A DNA stretch of 64,000 nt from Micromonospora sp. CCTCC AA 2012012 (GCF_040499845.1 NZ_CP159342.1:4588001-4652000); one strand, 5' to 3'; counted from the first letter of the stretch, positions 16,148-24,445 are shown. A program made the numbers and translations. The notes: generated by a model from the letters alone, not told the origin.

Positions 16148-16600
16148 GTGAAGAGAAGACTGATCAGCCTCGGTGCCGCGCTCGCCTTCGCCGTGGGCGG
16201 CTCGCTTGCCGCCGCCGCGCCGGCGCAGGCCGCGCCGGTGGTCACGATCAGCAAGGTCTACTACAACTCGCCGGGCAGCGACACCGGCACCAACACGAGC
16301 CTCAACGCCGAGTACGTCCGGCTGACCAACACGCGCAGCGTCGTCGTCAACCTCAAGGGCTACTACCTGCGCGACAAGACCGGCTACGTCTACACGTTCA
16401 CCACCGACTACAAGGTCGCCGCGGGGAACAGCATCATCGTCCACACCGGCAAGGGCACCAACTCCGGCACGCACCGCTACTGGGGCCGCTCCTGGTACGT
16501 GTGGAACAACAGCGGTGACACCGCGTACCTGCGCAACGCGTCGGGCAGCCTGGTCGACAGCTGCACGTGGGGCAGCAGCGGCAGCTACACCAACTGCTGA
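16148..16600 (+). CDS. secreted lamin-tail-domain (LTD) protein
   Basis: A 150-residue exported protein. Signal peptide: KRRLISLGAALAFAVGGSLAAAAPAQA, cleaved after about residue 28. The mature protein is a single lamin-tail Ig-like domain: VVTISKVYYNSPGSDTG, AEYVRLTNTRSVVVNLKGYYLRD, YTFTTDYKVAAGNSIIVHTGKG, WNNSGDTAYLRNASGSLVDSCTW. Bacterial LTD proteins of this size are common in actinomycetes and are presumed to be surface or extracellular binding modules; there is no catalytic motif. Cys at the end may form a disulphide. It is followed at 16619-16654 by a terminator hairpin. Confidence 0.92.
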   Translation: MKRRLISLGAALAFAVGGSLAAAAPAQAAPVVTISKVYYNSPGSDTGTNTSLNAEYVRLTNTRSVVVNLKGYYLRDKTGYVYTFTTDYKVAAGNSIIVHTGKGTNSGTHRYWGRSWYVWNNSGDTAYLRNASGSLVDSCTWGSSGSYTNC

Positions 16601-16618
16601 CACCACCACACCCTCGCG

Positions 16619-16654
16619 GGAACGCCGGCCCGGCGGCGGACGGGCCGGCGTTCC
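16619..16654 (+). terminator. 14-bp hairpin terminator
   Basis: GGAACGCCGGCCCG (16619-16632) pairs with 16641-16654 just after the LTD gene. Confidence 0.8.
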
Positions 16655-16709
16655 GCGATCCCTGACTGGGCTTCCGTGGTGGCGGTGACGTCACCCGTAG
16701 GGTGGCCTC

Positions 16710-17021
16710 GTGATCACCTGCGTCGTGCACTACACCATCGACCCGGCCTGGATCGAGGCGTTCGAGGAGTTCGCGCGGGCGTGGATGCGGCTGGTGGCCC
16801 GGCACGGCGGCGTGCACCACGGCTACTTCCTGCCGGCCGAGGGCGCCAGCGACAAGGCCGAGGCGCTGTTCAGTTTCGACAGCCTCGCCGCCTACGAGCG
16901 GTACCGGTCGCGGTTCGGCACCGATCCGGAGTTCGTCGCGGCCGACCGCATCCGGGACGACTCGGGTTGCGTCCTGCGATACGAGCGGACGTTCCTGCGC
17001 CCACTCCTGCCGACCGACTGA
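16710..17021 (+). CDS. NIPSNAP-family protein
   Basis: A 103-residue dimeric alpha/beta-barrel protein of the NIPSNAP/ABM-like group: ITCVVHYTIDPAWIEAFEEFARAWMRLVARHGGVHHGYFLP, ALFSFDSLAAYERYRSRFGTDPEF and RYERTFLRPLLP. The function is unknown; relatives bind small ligands or act as monooxygenases without cofactor. TAGGGT (16698-16703) is 6 nt before GTG 16710, so the mRNA is probably leaderless. Confidence 0.9.
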   Translation: MITCVVHYTIDPAWIEAFEEFARAWMRLVARHGGVHHGYFLPAEGASDKAEALFSFDSLAAYERYRSRFGTDPEFVAADRIRDDSGCVLRYERTFLRPLLPTD

Positions 17022-17096
17022 GCGCCGCCCCTCCACCGCTGCTCGCTGGCCGGATGCGGGCTGCCGGGAGTCGAAGCTCATGGACAGCATCCCGAG

Positions 17097-17345
17097 GTGC
17101 CCGGAGACGAGTTCAAGCTCCGTATCCCGGGCCTCCTGGTCCTGGCGGCCGTCTGGGTCATGCTCGGAGGCGTCATCGGCGTCGGCAGCTTCGGTCAGAT
17201 CTATCCGCTCACCGACAAGGACGGTTGGAAGAATCCGGCAGGGATTGCCGCCGCGGGATTCGGCGCATGTCTGGTGGGCCTGCTCGTCCTCGAGCCGTGG
17301 TCATGGTTCCCCAGAGCACGGCCGCGACGCTCTACCCTCACCACC
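17097..17345 (+). other. open membrane-like segment in frame with the next gene
   Basis: From GTG 17097 an open frame encodes two hydrophobic stretches (LLVLAAVWVMLGGVIGVG; AGIAAAGFGACLVGLLVL) and runs without a stop into the immunity-protein gene. It could be an N-terminal membrane extension of that gene or an unrelated remnant. A TACCCT box 7 nt before GTG 17346 argues that the downstream gene has its own leaderless start. Confidence 0.4.
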
Positions 17346-17759
17346 GTGACGACCATCGAGGAGTACGAGCGGAACGTCTGGCCCGACCCCGGCCCGGACG
17401 CCACCTCCCTCGTTCGGCGCTGTGCTGAGCTGCGACGTAAGCCGGTGGCCGACTTCACGGTCGAGGATCTGCGCGTCCTGCTCGGGCAGGAGATCGGCGT
17501 TCCCGCCCTGCTCCCCCGCGCGGTGGCGGTTCTGCTCCGCGATCCGCTGGCCGAGGGCGCCTACCACCCGGGCGATCTGCTCTCCAACGTGCTGCGGCTG
17601 CGGGATGCGGCATGGTCGGACCTGCAAACGGAGCGGACGCAGTTGGCAGCGGTGTTGACCGAACTCATCGCCAGGCCGCCGTTCTCCGATCCCGACCTCA
17701 AGCCTGCCCACCCGGACCGACTGCTGCGCGACGCCGTCATGCGGTTTCTCGGCCGATGA
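17346..17759 (+). CDS. CDI-system-type immunity protein (orphan)
   Basis: A 137-residue helical protein of the contact-dependent growth inhibition immunity family: TTIEEYERNVWPDPGPDATSLVRRCAELRRKPVADFTVEDLRVLLGQEIGVPALLPRAVAVLLRDPLAEGAYHPGDLL. Such proteins neutralise a cognate secreted toxin. No toxin or polymorphic exoprotein gene lies next to it, so it is an orphan; actinobacteria often carry orphan immunity genes against kin. TACCCT at 17333-17338 and a 7-nt gap indicate a leaderless start at GTG 17346; the frame is also open to GTG 17097 (220 residues). Confidence 0.78.
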   Translation: MTTIEEYERNVWPDPGPDATSLVRRCAELRRKPVADFTVEDLRVLLGQEIGVPALLPRAVAVLLRDPLAEGAYHPGDLLSNVLRLRDAAWSDLQTERTQLAAVLTELIARPPFSDPDLKPAHPDRLLRDAVMRFLGR

Positions 17760-18220
17760 GAGCGGTGGCGAGGTGATCGGCACGCAAGCCTTAGTGGCGG
17801 GGGGGCGGGTCGCGGTGTCCCATATTCAATCCCGGGATCACTCCGGGGACCTACCAGTGCCCGCCCCCCGTAGCCGCGCTGTCCCACGTGGGGTTGCTCT
17901 GACCGGCCAACTGCGGCGCACCGTAACAGGCAGCCAGGACGTTGGGGTTCCTGAGCGGGGGGATCAGGCCCGAGGTCTTCGGGAGCCTGCCGGCAATTGA
18001 TCTCTGCCGAAGACCCCGCCGGAGGCATCGGATCGTGTCCTTGGCGCAGTCTGCAACCGGCCGATGCCGGCGCTGGAGCCGCCAGCAGGCCGAACGCGGT
18101 CGGCATTTCCCGCTTGCGGGCCGCCTTGACACGGGTAGGAGTTGGCGAGGCGATCGGGCATGCAGCGGGCGTGAAAGTCCAGGACGGCCGAACAGTGATC
18201 GATGATCAAGGCTGTGGCCT
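17760..18220. other. intergenic region ahead of the island
   Basis: No supported gene. It contains repeat copy A (18058-18131) and G/C runs. Short frames on both strands here lack homology and start signals. Confidence 0.5.
18058..18131 (+). repeat. dispersed intergenic repeat, copy A
   Basis: About 75 bp that aligns at roughly 80% identity with 19883-19956. The shared core is CGGCCGATGCCGGC, then GCCGCCAGCAGGCCGA and CGCTTGCG near the end. It lies just outside the island. Confidence 0.6.
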
Positions 18221-18264
18221 GGTGCCCCCGGCAGGATTCGAACCTGCGACACACGGTTTAGGAA
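18221..18264 (-). repeat. distal attachment site (tRNA 3'-half copy)
   Basis: 44 bp identical to the 3' half of the tRNA-Arg gene at 24402-24445, covering the T arm, variable region and part of the anticodon loop. Identity stops at the anticodon region, so this copy is not a functional tRNA. Confidence 0.9.
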
Positions 18265-18435
18265 GGCGACTGAGGGGGCGCGACGAACACGGTCCTGAAC
18301 TGGGCGTCTGCACGACTACCAGTCCGGGTCCGGCAAGATCCTTGCTGGCATTCTGCACGGCGTCCGTCGCCCCGACTTTCGGCAACGCCTGACCGTCACC
18401 TCACGGCGCGGGCCGCCCAGCCTATTATCCGGGTG

Positions 18436-18825
18436 GTGCGGTACTTGACGCGATCCTTCGCAGTCGGAGCACTACGACGCGGCAAGGGGATCGAACAGTT
18501 CCTCGGGGTTGCTCGCGTCGCGGAGACTGCAGCGATCCGCTGGGTGGCGGTGAACCCGTGGGGTGACCGGTACAGGGTTTCGGTGCACACCGTCGAGGAT
18601 CCTGCGGACGAGAACTTTCGCGACCTGGCGAACCTGCTCTCTCTAGATCCACTGAACGAGGACTACGTCGGCCAAGGCCGCGAGCTTGCCTTGGTCGCCA
18701 GCGAGTCGGAGGCAATCGAGCAGGCAGAGACGCTCACCGGCGCTCGGCCGGACCGGTGGGTCAACTTCGGCGTCGCAGGCGAGGACTATGCCGACCTTGT
18801 CCGGTCCGGGCGCGGGGCCAGCTAG
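18436..18825 (+). CDS. hypothetical protein
   Basis: A 129-residue soluble protein (MRYLTRSFAVGALRRGKGIEQFLG...). It has no signal peptide or membrane helix. The centre reads IRWVAVNPWGDRYRVSVHTVED and the C-terminal half is acidic and helical (SESEAIEQAETLTGARPDRWVNFGVAGEDY). I do not recognise it. TATTAT at 18423-18428 lies 7 nt before GTG 18436, which supports a leaderless start; GTG 18433 is in the same frame. It is the first gene inside the island. Confidence 0.7.
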   Translation: MRYLTRSFAVGALRRGKGIEQFLGVARVAETAAIRWVAVNPWGDRYRVSVHTVEDPADENFRDLANLLSLDPLNEDYVGQGRELALVASESEAIEQAETLTGARPDRWVNFGVAGEDYADLVRSGRGAS

Positions 18826-19196
18826 ACAAGACACCAGTTTGGAAGATCGTTCCGGGTGATCCACTCTGCCCGAAGTGTCTGGTCAGGGCGGTGCGTTCGT
18901 GACCGATTATGACCGCTTGGAGCTGCTTCCGTCGCTAGTTTCTGGCACGCATCCGGCAGGGCGTTGCGGTGGTCGTGGCTGCCCGGCGTCGTGCGGCTTA
19001 CCGCCCCGGCCTTCGGGCCGGGGGCGGCTTGCCGTCGCGCCGGCTGGTCCACGGCCTGGTCCTCGTCATCCGATGGCAAGCCGCGCAGCGGCGCGGCAGT
19101 GATCGCCCCGAGTTCGTTGGCGAGCGACCAGCCACGCGATCGTCACGGCGTAGAAATCCGGGTCGCGCTCGCCGGCTCCGCCGCTATCGTGGCCGG
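18826..19196. other. intergenic, G/C-rich inverted repeats
   Basis: No supported gene. It contains a GC-rich hairpin (CGCCCCGGCCTTCGGGCCGG around 19002-19021) resembling other dispersed intergenic repeats, and ends in the -10 box of the next gene. Confidence 0.45.
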
Positions 19197-19832
19197 ATGC
19201 CGATCCTCGAACCGGTGGTAAGCCGAGTAGCCGCAGACATTGTGGCGTTCGACCTGTGGCCGGTCACGACGTCGGATACCGGCTGGCTGTCGCTGCACGG
19301 GGGAATGACGTCTGCTGAGATTGGCATGGCTGTTTGGTCGCTTCTGTTTCATAGCCCACCAACGCGCGACGACCTGATCGTGCCTGAGACGCCCGAGGCC
19401 GCGTTTCGACTGCTCGCCGGCTTCGACACCCTCTACGCTCCCGGCGGACTGCTTCTCTCCGACCCCATGACGGGCGTCGTCATCGAACCTGGCTGCTGCT
19501 GCGACCTCTTCGAGTGGCGAGACTGGCTCGGAGCCCTGCGTGGCGAACCAATCGATCTGGGCCACAGCCCAGGGCCTGAGGTCGAGTACCGCGGTCAGGT
19601 TCTACGCGTATGGACGGATGGCGGCGACGGCGCCCCGCCTTCACCGGACAGGAAGTACGTGGATGTCGACCGAGCAGCCCTGCCCGAACTGCTGCAGACG
19701 GCCCAACGCGACCTGATCGACCTTCTGAGAGTGGCGCAGGGGTGGGCCAACGAGATTGCCCCGGGCCAAGGTGCGGGCCTCGCCGCTGCGCTCGACGCAG
19801 GCTTGCAGATCAGCGAACCACTGGCGCTGTAG
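19197..19832 (+). CDS. hypothetical protein
   Basis: A 211-residue soluble acidic protein with no known domain that I can name. Notable stretches are TGWLSLHGGMTSAEIGMAVW, VIEPGCCCDLFEWRDWLGALRGE (three consecutive Cys) and VEYRGQVLRVWTDGG. The layout resembles small immunity-like proteins of actinobacteria, but that is only an impression. ATG 19197 is chosen because TATCGT (19185-19190) lies 6 nt upstream, a leaderless arrangement; the in-frame 76 codons before it are Arg-rich and unlikely to be translated. Confidence 0.7.
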   Translation: MPILEPVVSRVAADIVAFDLWPVTTSDTGWLSLHGGMTSAEIGMAVWSLLFHSPPTRDDLIVPETPEAAFRLLAGFDTLYAPGGLLLSDPMTGVVIEPGCCCDLFEWRDWLGALRGEPIDLGHSPGPEVEYRGQVLRVWTDGGDGAPPSPDRKYVDVDRAALPELLQTAQRDLIDLLRVAQGWANEIAPGQGAGLAAALDAGLQISEPLAL

Positions 19833-19882
19833 GTTCGACAGCTGTTCGGGCCTCTGTGGCATCCCGTGTCTGCCCGCCGCGC

Positions 19883-19956
19883 CGGCCGATGCCGGCCGGA
19901 GGCCGCCAGCAGGCCGAGTGCGGCGGGCGCGCCGCGCTTGCGCGGCGCCTTGATCC
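19883..19956 (+). repeat. dispersed intergenic repeat, copy B with hairpin
   Basis: Similar to copy A at 18058-18131. It contains GCGCCGCGC-TT-GCGCGGCGC, a near-perfect hairpin. Confidence 0.6.
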
Positions 19957-20211
19957 TAAAGAGAGCGTTTCGGCAGTGGCGCTGCTTGCCGGGCAAGCTG
20001 GCAGGGCGCAGCCGACAACTCGCTTACAAGCTCTGTGCACACTGTCCGCCTGAGTTCCTGCCTGACTGCTGCCTCGGCAGACCGTCCGTCGGGCGTCGGC
20101 GTTGGTTATCTTCGTCCTGGCTCGTTGCTGTCACGACTGCTGTCAGTCTTGCCGTTGTCTGCTCTGTCATCCGGCGGCTACCTGCTGGAATGGGTGCTGC
20201 AGACTGTGCCG

Positions 20212-20577
20212 ATGCGTCGAATCATGATCACGGTCGCGTCTGTCCTTGTATTGGCCAGCACGGCTTGCAGCAGCACCGAGTCCGCCGAACCTGCCAAGTC
20301 CGCCGCTGCCACCGCGGCTGCTCCTACCCAGGCTGAGATGACCGCCAAGGAGAAGAAGTACTTGGCGGGACTCAAGAAGATTGACGAGGGCCTGGCGGCC
20401 AACGAGGAGCGGGCGATCCGCCGGGCGCAGAACATCTGCCTCGACGTCAAGGGCGGCGAGTTCAACGACAAGCAGCTAGCTGACCGTGCGGCGGAGCGGC
20501 TGTCGGGCGGTGATGCCACCATCGACAGCGCCCAGGGTGCCAAGGTGGTGGCGTTGGCGAAGGCCAACATCTGCTGA
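20212..20577 (+). CDS. putative lipoprotein, DUF732-like
   Basis: A 121-residue exported protein. MRRIMITVASVLVLASTACSS is a lipoprotein signal with the acylated Cys at residue 19 (weak lipobox STAC). A short Ala/Pro linker follows. The globular end KKYLAGLKKIDEGLAANEERAIRRAQNICLDVKGGEFNDKQLADRAAERLSGG...AKANIC has two Cys in the spacing of DUF732 secreted proteins of actinobacteria. The function is unknown. An in-frame GTG at 20206 is an alternative start. It is a cargo gene of the island. Confidence 0.78.
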   Translation: MRRIMITVASVLVLASTACSSTESAEPAKSAAATAAAPTQAEMTAKEKKYLAGLKKIDEGLAANEERAIRRAQNICLDVKGGEFNDKQLADRAAERLSGGDATIDSAQGAKVVALAKANIC

Positions 20578-21175
20578 CCTCCGAAGCCCAGGCGGCACGG
20601 TGGTTCATCTTCGAGAAGATGATGCCGTGCCGCCTCCAATCCTCGACACCGAGGCGGCACTCCTCTTCGCCGAGAGCGAGGGTGACCTCCGTCGGGGGGT
20701 TGCGGACTCAAGCTGCCGCTTGCTGCCGACTGGTGACAGCACCCGTCGACAAGCAGGTGCCGGCCGTCATCGCTTCGCGTTCGGGGCCGGCTCGCATCGG
20801 GGCTCGCGCTGCCTTCCTGCTGCCTCGTGTGGAACTCCCACCACAACAACGTTGGGATCTATGAGTTCTCGGCCCCAGCCTTTCGAAGGGCGACATTAGA
20901 CGCGTTGCTCCAAGCCATCCGGCCGCAGGGCATCCGATTCGCGCATCACAAGTCCCGCCTTCCGGCATGGGTCGAAGCGGTACCGGTTCGAACTCGCCCG
21001 ACCGGAAGACCCCGACGTACCGCCCCTGGAACACCGCCTCCTACGCGCGATATCCGCCCGCATCCGCTGGCGTGCTGACCTCGACACCGCACGGCTACGA
21101 ACAGCCGCCGCTGTTTCGGCAACTGCCGCTCCCCTCTCCCCTGCTGCCTGAACCACTCGGAGGACAGAACCCCTG
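20578..21175. other. intergenic/decayed region upstream of the excisionase
   Basis: About 600 bp without a supported gene. In related integrative elements a replication initiator precedes xis-int. Here only short frames exist, for example around 20930-21170 (SKRYRFELARPEDPDVP...), ending just before xis. They may be the remnant of a lost gene, but I cannot name it. Confidence 0.4.
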
Positions 21176-21361
21176 ATGGAAAGTGAGCTGTTGACCGTTC
21201 CGGAAGTCCTCACCGTGCTCAACGGTGTGTCGCGGCGGACCTTCTACCGCTGGCGTGAGCTGGGCATCGCTCCGGAGTGCATCAAGCTGCCCAACGGTGA
21301 GCTGCGCATCGAGCGGCGAGACCTGCGGGCCTGGCTGGAGCAGCACCGGGAGGCGGCGTGA
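21176..21361 (+). CDS. xis: excisionase / HTH DNA-binding protein
   Basis: A 61-residue MerR-type HTH protein: LLTVPEVLTVLNGVSRRTFYRWRELGIAPECIKLPNGELRIERRDLRAWLEQH. Such proteins bend attachment-site DNA and direct the adjacent integrase to excise. It overlaps the integrase start (GTGA, 21358-21361), giving coupled translation. Confidence 0.88.
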   Translation: MESELLTVPEVLTVLNGVSRRTFYRWRELGIAPECIKLPNGELRIERRDLRAWLEQHREAA

Positions 21362-22740
21362 AGTCGCGGTCCGTGTGGGTCTGGGACATCCGCGTCAACC
21401 AGGGCGCCGGTAAGAAGAAGACGTACACCGTGCGCTGGATTGTCGGCGGGCGGGAGAAGTCGCGGAACTTCGCCACCCGCGCTCTGGCGGACAACCACCG
21501 ATCGGACCTGATGCAGGCGATCAACCGGGGCGAAGCGTTCGACGTCGCCACCGGCCTGCCTGACTCAATGGTGCAGAGCAAGGGCGCGGTGTCGTGGCTG
21601 GAGTTCATGCAGTCGTACATCGACATGAAGTGGCCGGGTGCGGCGGCGAAGTCCCGGGGGAGCATGGTCGATGCGTTGGTGACGGTCACTCCAGTGCTGG
21701 TGCGTGACCAGGCGGGGCGGCCCTCGGCGGACCACCTGCGGCGGGTGCTACGGGATCACCTGCTGCCGCCCGGTCTCCGGGGATCGGAGGTCCCAGCGGA
21801 GTTAGGTCCAGCGTCGCGGTGGTTGCGGCGGGCTTCGCTGCCGGTGAGCGAGGTGGGCCAGCCTGCGGTCATACGCGCCGCGCTCGACGCCCTGGCGCTA
21901 CGCCTCGACGGGCGGCCGGCGGCACCGACGACGGTGCGACGGAAGCGATCGGTCTTCTACAACGTGCTTCAGTACGCCGTCGAACTGGAGGCGCTGGAGT
22001 TCAACCCGGTCGACAAGATCCGGGTACGGGCACAGCGCGCGAAGATCGCAGAGGCGGTCGACCGGCGGGTGGTGGTGAACGGCCGTCAGGCCCGGGAACT
22101 GCTGACCGCCGTGTCCTACGTCGGCGAGCGGGGTCGGGTCGGCCGCGGTGAGCGCCTGGTCGCGTTCTTCGCATGTCTGTACTTCGCGGCGCTACGACCG
22201 AGTGAGGCGCTGGCGCTGCGCGAGCAGGACTGCCACCTTCCGCCGACCGGGTGGGGCCGGCTGACGCTGGTCGACAACCGGCCCCAGGCGGGCAAGCGAT
22301 GGACCGACAGCGGCGAGGTACACGACCGGCGCGGATTGAAGCATCGGGCGGCGGCGGAGTCCCGGGTCGTGCCGATCCCGCCAGAACTGGTCGGCATTCT
22401 GCGGCGGCACATCGAGCGGTTCGGCGTCGCCGAAGACGGCCGGCTGTTCCGTAGCAGCAAGGGCAACGTGGTGGCCGCGTCGACGTACTCGCGGGTCTGG
22501 AAGGCGGCGCGGAAGCTGGCGCTGACTCCGGTGCAGGTGGCCTCCCCGCTGGCCGGGCGCCCGTACGACCTGCGGCACGCGGCGGTCTCGCTCTGGCTGA
22601 ACTCCAGCGTTCCGGCGACCGACGTCGCGGCCCGCGCCGGGCACTCCGTCGATGTACTGCTGAAGGTGTACGCCAAGTGCATCGACGGACAGGAAGCGAC
22701 GGTCAACCAGCGGATTGAGGCGGCTCTAGCCACAACCTAA
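21358..22740 (+). CDS. int: tyrosine recombinase/integrase of the tRNA-Arg island
   Basis: A 460-residue site-specific recombinase. The N-terminal arm-type domain (residues about 1-70, VWVWDIRVNQGAGKKKTYTVRWIVGGREKSRNFATRALA) precedes a core-binding SAM-like domain. The catalytic part has Arg in YFAALRPSEALALREQD, RPYDLRHAAVSLWLN (the usual first His of HXXRH is Tyr, as in many actinobacterial integrases), AGHS and the nucleophile Tyr in VLLKVYAKC. It should act on the 44-bp tRNA-Arg attachment sites bounding the island. Confidence 0.93.
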   Translation: MKSRSVWVWDIRVNQGAGKKKTYTVRWIVGGREKSRNFATRALADNHRSDLMQAINRGEAFDVATGLPDSMVQSKGAVSWLEFMQSYIDMKWPGAAAKSRGSMVDALVTVTPVLVRDQAGRPSADHLRRVLRDHLLPPGLRGSEVPAELGPASRWLRRASLPVSEVGQPAVIRAALDALALRLDGRPAAPTTVRRKRSVFYNVLQYAVELEALEFNPVDKIRVRAQRAKIAEAVDRRVVVNGRQARELLTAVSYVGERGRVGRGERLVAFFACLYFAALRPSEALALREQDCHLPPTGWGRLTLVDNRPQAGKRWTDSGEVHDRRGLKHRAAAESRVVPIPPELVGILRRHIERFGVAEDGRLFRSSKGNVVAASTYSRVWKAARKLALTPVQVASPLAGRPYDLRHAAVSLWLNSSVPATDVAARAGHSVDVLLKVYAKCIDGQEATVNQRIEAALATT

Positions 22741-22977
22741 GCTGGGCGACGAGCCTGGGGCATCAGGGCCGCTCACCTCAACGCCTATAGCCACAAGCGC
22801 AGTCTTCCACGCTATGCCAGCTCAGCATGTGGCGCTCGGCCCCTTCACTAGAGCTTGAGCGGCGAAGATCCTTACTTTGAGCCGACGAAGCGTGCCCGCT
22901 TTGGCAGTAATTTAAGATGACGAGTAGTAACCCTAGATCACGTTGCGTTTCTTGCGAATTGGACGCATGCTAGCCCC

Positions 22978-23487
22978 ATGACAGCCGCAGCCCGCGTCAT
23001 GGATGAGCAGACAATCCTGCCCGATGCCGCCAACAGCGCGGAAGTCGTAGACCTGCTCCAGGTCCTACGCGACCGTGGCCACAACGTGCCCGAGGCGCGA
23101 GCACGCCTGGTGAGCGCAGACGGCACTAGCACCAAGCCCCTACCCGACGGCCTGCACGACATCTTGGTCAAAGCGCTTGAAGCCTTGGCCAGCGGCTACG
23201 CCGTCACGATCGCGCCGCAACACACCACACTCACCACACAGCAAGCAGCAGACATGCTCGGGGTATCACGACCAACTCTCACCAAGCTGCTGAACGAGGG
23301 AAAAATTCCGTACGAACGGCCAAATAGTCACCGCCGGATCAAGCTAGCCGACGTGCTCAAGTACCAAGAGCAGCGGCGGCAGGAGCGGCGGCAGCTGCTT
23401 CAGAGCATGACGGCAGAGAGCCTTGACATGGGGCTCTACGACTTGCCGGCTGGCAACCTTGAGGAAGGCGGCGACAACAGAACGTGA
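22978..23487 (+). CDS. DNA-binding antitoxin (excisionase-type HTH)
   Basis: A 169-residue protein. The N-terminal half is helical (SAEVVDLLQVLRDRGHNVPEARARLV). A MerR/excisionase-type HTH lies at residues about 80-125 (LTTQQAADMLGVSRPTLTKLLNEGKIPYERPNSHRRIKLADVLKYQ), and the charged C-terminal tail probably contacts the toxin. This gene order, an HTH protein directly before a PIN-domain ribonuclease (44-bp gap), is the standard antitoxin-toxin layout, and the antitoxin is expected to repress the operon. It probably stabilises the island. Confidence 0.85.
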   Translation: MTAAARVMDEQTILPDAANSAEVVDLLQVLRDRGHNVPEARARLVSADGTSTKPLPDGLHDILVKALEALASGYAVTIAPQHTTLTTQQAADMLGVSRPTLTKLLNEGKIPYERPNSHRRIKLADVLKYQEQRRQERRQLLQSMTAESLDMGLYDLPAGNLEEGGDNRT

Positions 23488-23531
23488 AGCCGAAGCTTCC
23501 GCCAGGCATCCGCACCGCCTAGGCTCACTTG

Positions 23532-24158
23532 GTGCCGTTCTCTGCCCTACTCGATGCGAACGTCCTGGTTCCAAACGCGCTCCGCGACACTCTTTTACGA
23601 GTCGCAGAGGCGGACTTCTACCGTCCGCTTTGGAGCCAGGACATCCTCGCAGAGACGCGGCGAACGATCCTAAGACTCCGCCCAGACGTGGACCCCCACC
23701 GGCTCGACACGATGTTCACGTGCATGAACGCGGCGTTCAATGACGCCCTCGTCACGGGCTACGAGCCTCTCGTTGAGGGCATGACGAATGACATGGGTGA
23801 CCGACATGTCCTAGCTGCGGCCGTCGCGGGCCGGGCGGACGTCATCGTGACCAACAACGTTAAACACTTCCCGCAGGCTGCGGTAGGACCCCTCAACATA
23901 GAAGTACTGAGGCCCGACCGCTTCCTCTGCCTGCAATACGACCTAGCCCCGGCTCCGGTCGTGGAGATCATCAAGAGGCAAAGCGACGAGACTGGCCGCG
24001 CGGCCGGGAAGCCCCGACTGAGCGTCGAGGAGCTGCTTGAGGTGCTCAGCAACGGGGGCGCACCTAGGTTTGTTGAACACATCCGAGGCCACCTAGCAGC
24101 AGCGAGGCTCCGACCGCGCTCCCCGAAGGAGCCCACCCCTCGTCTGGTCGAGTCGTAG
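23532..24158 (+). CDS. PIN-domain toxin ribonuclease
   Basis: A 208-residue protein of the PIN superfamily. The metal-binding acidic residues are visible in FSALLDANVLVPNALRD, SQDILAETRRTIL, TNDMGDRHVLAAAVAGRADVIVTNNVKHFP. The C-terminal extension (about 130-208) is family-specific. It should be a Mg2+-dependent ribonuclease toxin held by the preceding HTH antitoxin. GTG 23532 lies 6 nt after TAGGCT (23520-23525), indicating its own leaderless transcript besides readthrough from the antitoxin gene. Confidence 0.88.
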   Translation: MPFSALLDANVLVPNALRDTLLRVAEADFYRPLWSQDILAETRRTILRLRPDVDPHRLDTMFTCMNAAFNDALVTGYEPLVEGMTNDMGDRHVLAAAVAGRADVIVTNNVKHFPQAAVGPLNIEVLRPDRFLCLQYDLAPAPVVEIIKRQSDETGRAAGKPRLSVEELLEVLSNGGAPRFVEHIRGHLAAARLRPRSPKEPTPRLVES

Positions 24159-24401
24159 CAGCCACCAGGCAGGGCCCACTCCCGTCTCGGACGGTTAGTG
24201 ATAACCGCGACGCTGTTCCAGCGCGCCTCGCTGCTGCGGACGCGAGGCACTGGAGGGCGCCCCTCTACGAGTCAAGATCGATCCGTGAATAGTCCGCGAA
24301 CGGCGACAATCAGCGACTCAGGGTGGCATGCGGCTGCTCATGCCTCCCGATCGATGCGGAAGCATGCCCGCAGTTCAAGGCAGGTATTAACCGATCTTCG
24401 A

Positions 24402-24445
24402 GGTGCCCCCGGCAGGATTCGAACCTGCGACACACGGTTTAGGAA
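24402..24445 (-). repeat. proximal attachment site within tRNA-Arg
   Basis: A 44-bp segment identical to 18221-18264, covering the 3' half of the intact tRNA-Arg gene. Confidence 0.9.

Larger units (their letters stand above)
18221..24445. mobile_element. tRNA-Arg-integrated genomic island (about 6.2 kb)
   Basis: A 44-bp perfect direct repeat (18221-18264 and 24402-24445) bounds the segment. The right copy is the 3' half of an intact tRNA-Arg(CCT), the left copy a fragment. Inside are an excisionase, a tyrosine recombinase, a toxin-antitoxin pair and small unknown genes. There is no replication initiator, FtsK/Tra or phage structural gene, so it is either a decayed actinobacterial integrative element or a small element mobilised by others. 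The island lies 3' of the tRNA, as expected when the element restores the tRNA end on integration. Confidence 0.85.

Noticed and set aside
18221..18264. A second tRNA gene
   Set aside because: Only the 3' half of tRNA-Arg is present; sequence past the anticodon loop cannot form the D and acceptor arms.
23759..24250. Minus-strand gene opposite the PIN toxin
   Set aside because: Ser/Arg/Thr-rich shadow without start signal; the PIN acidic motifs are on the plus strand.
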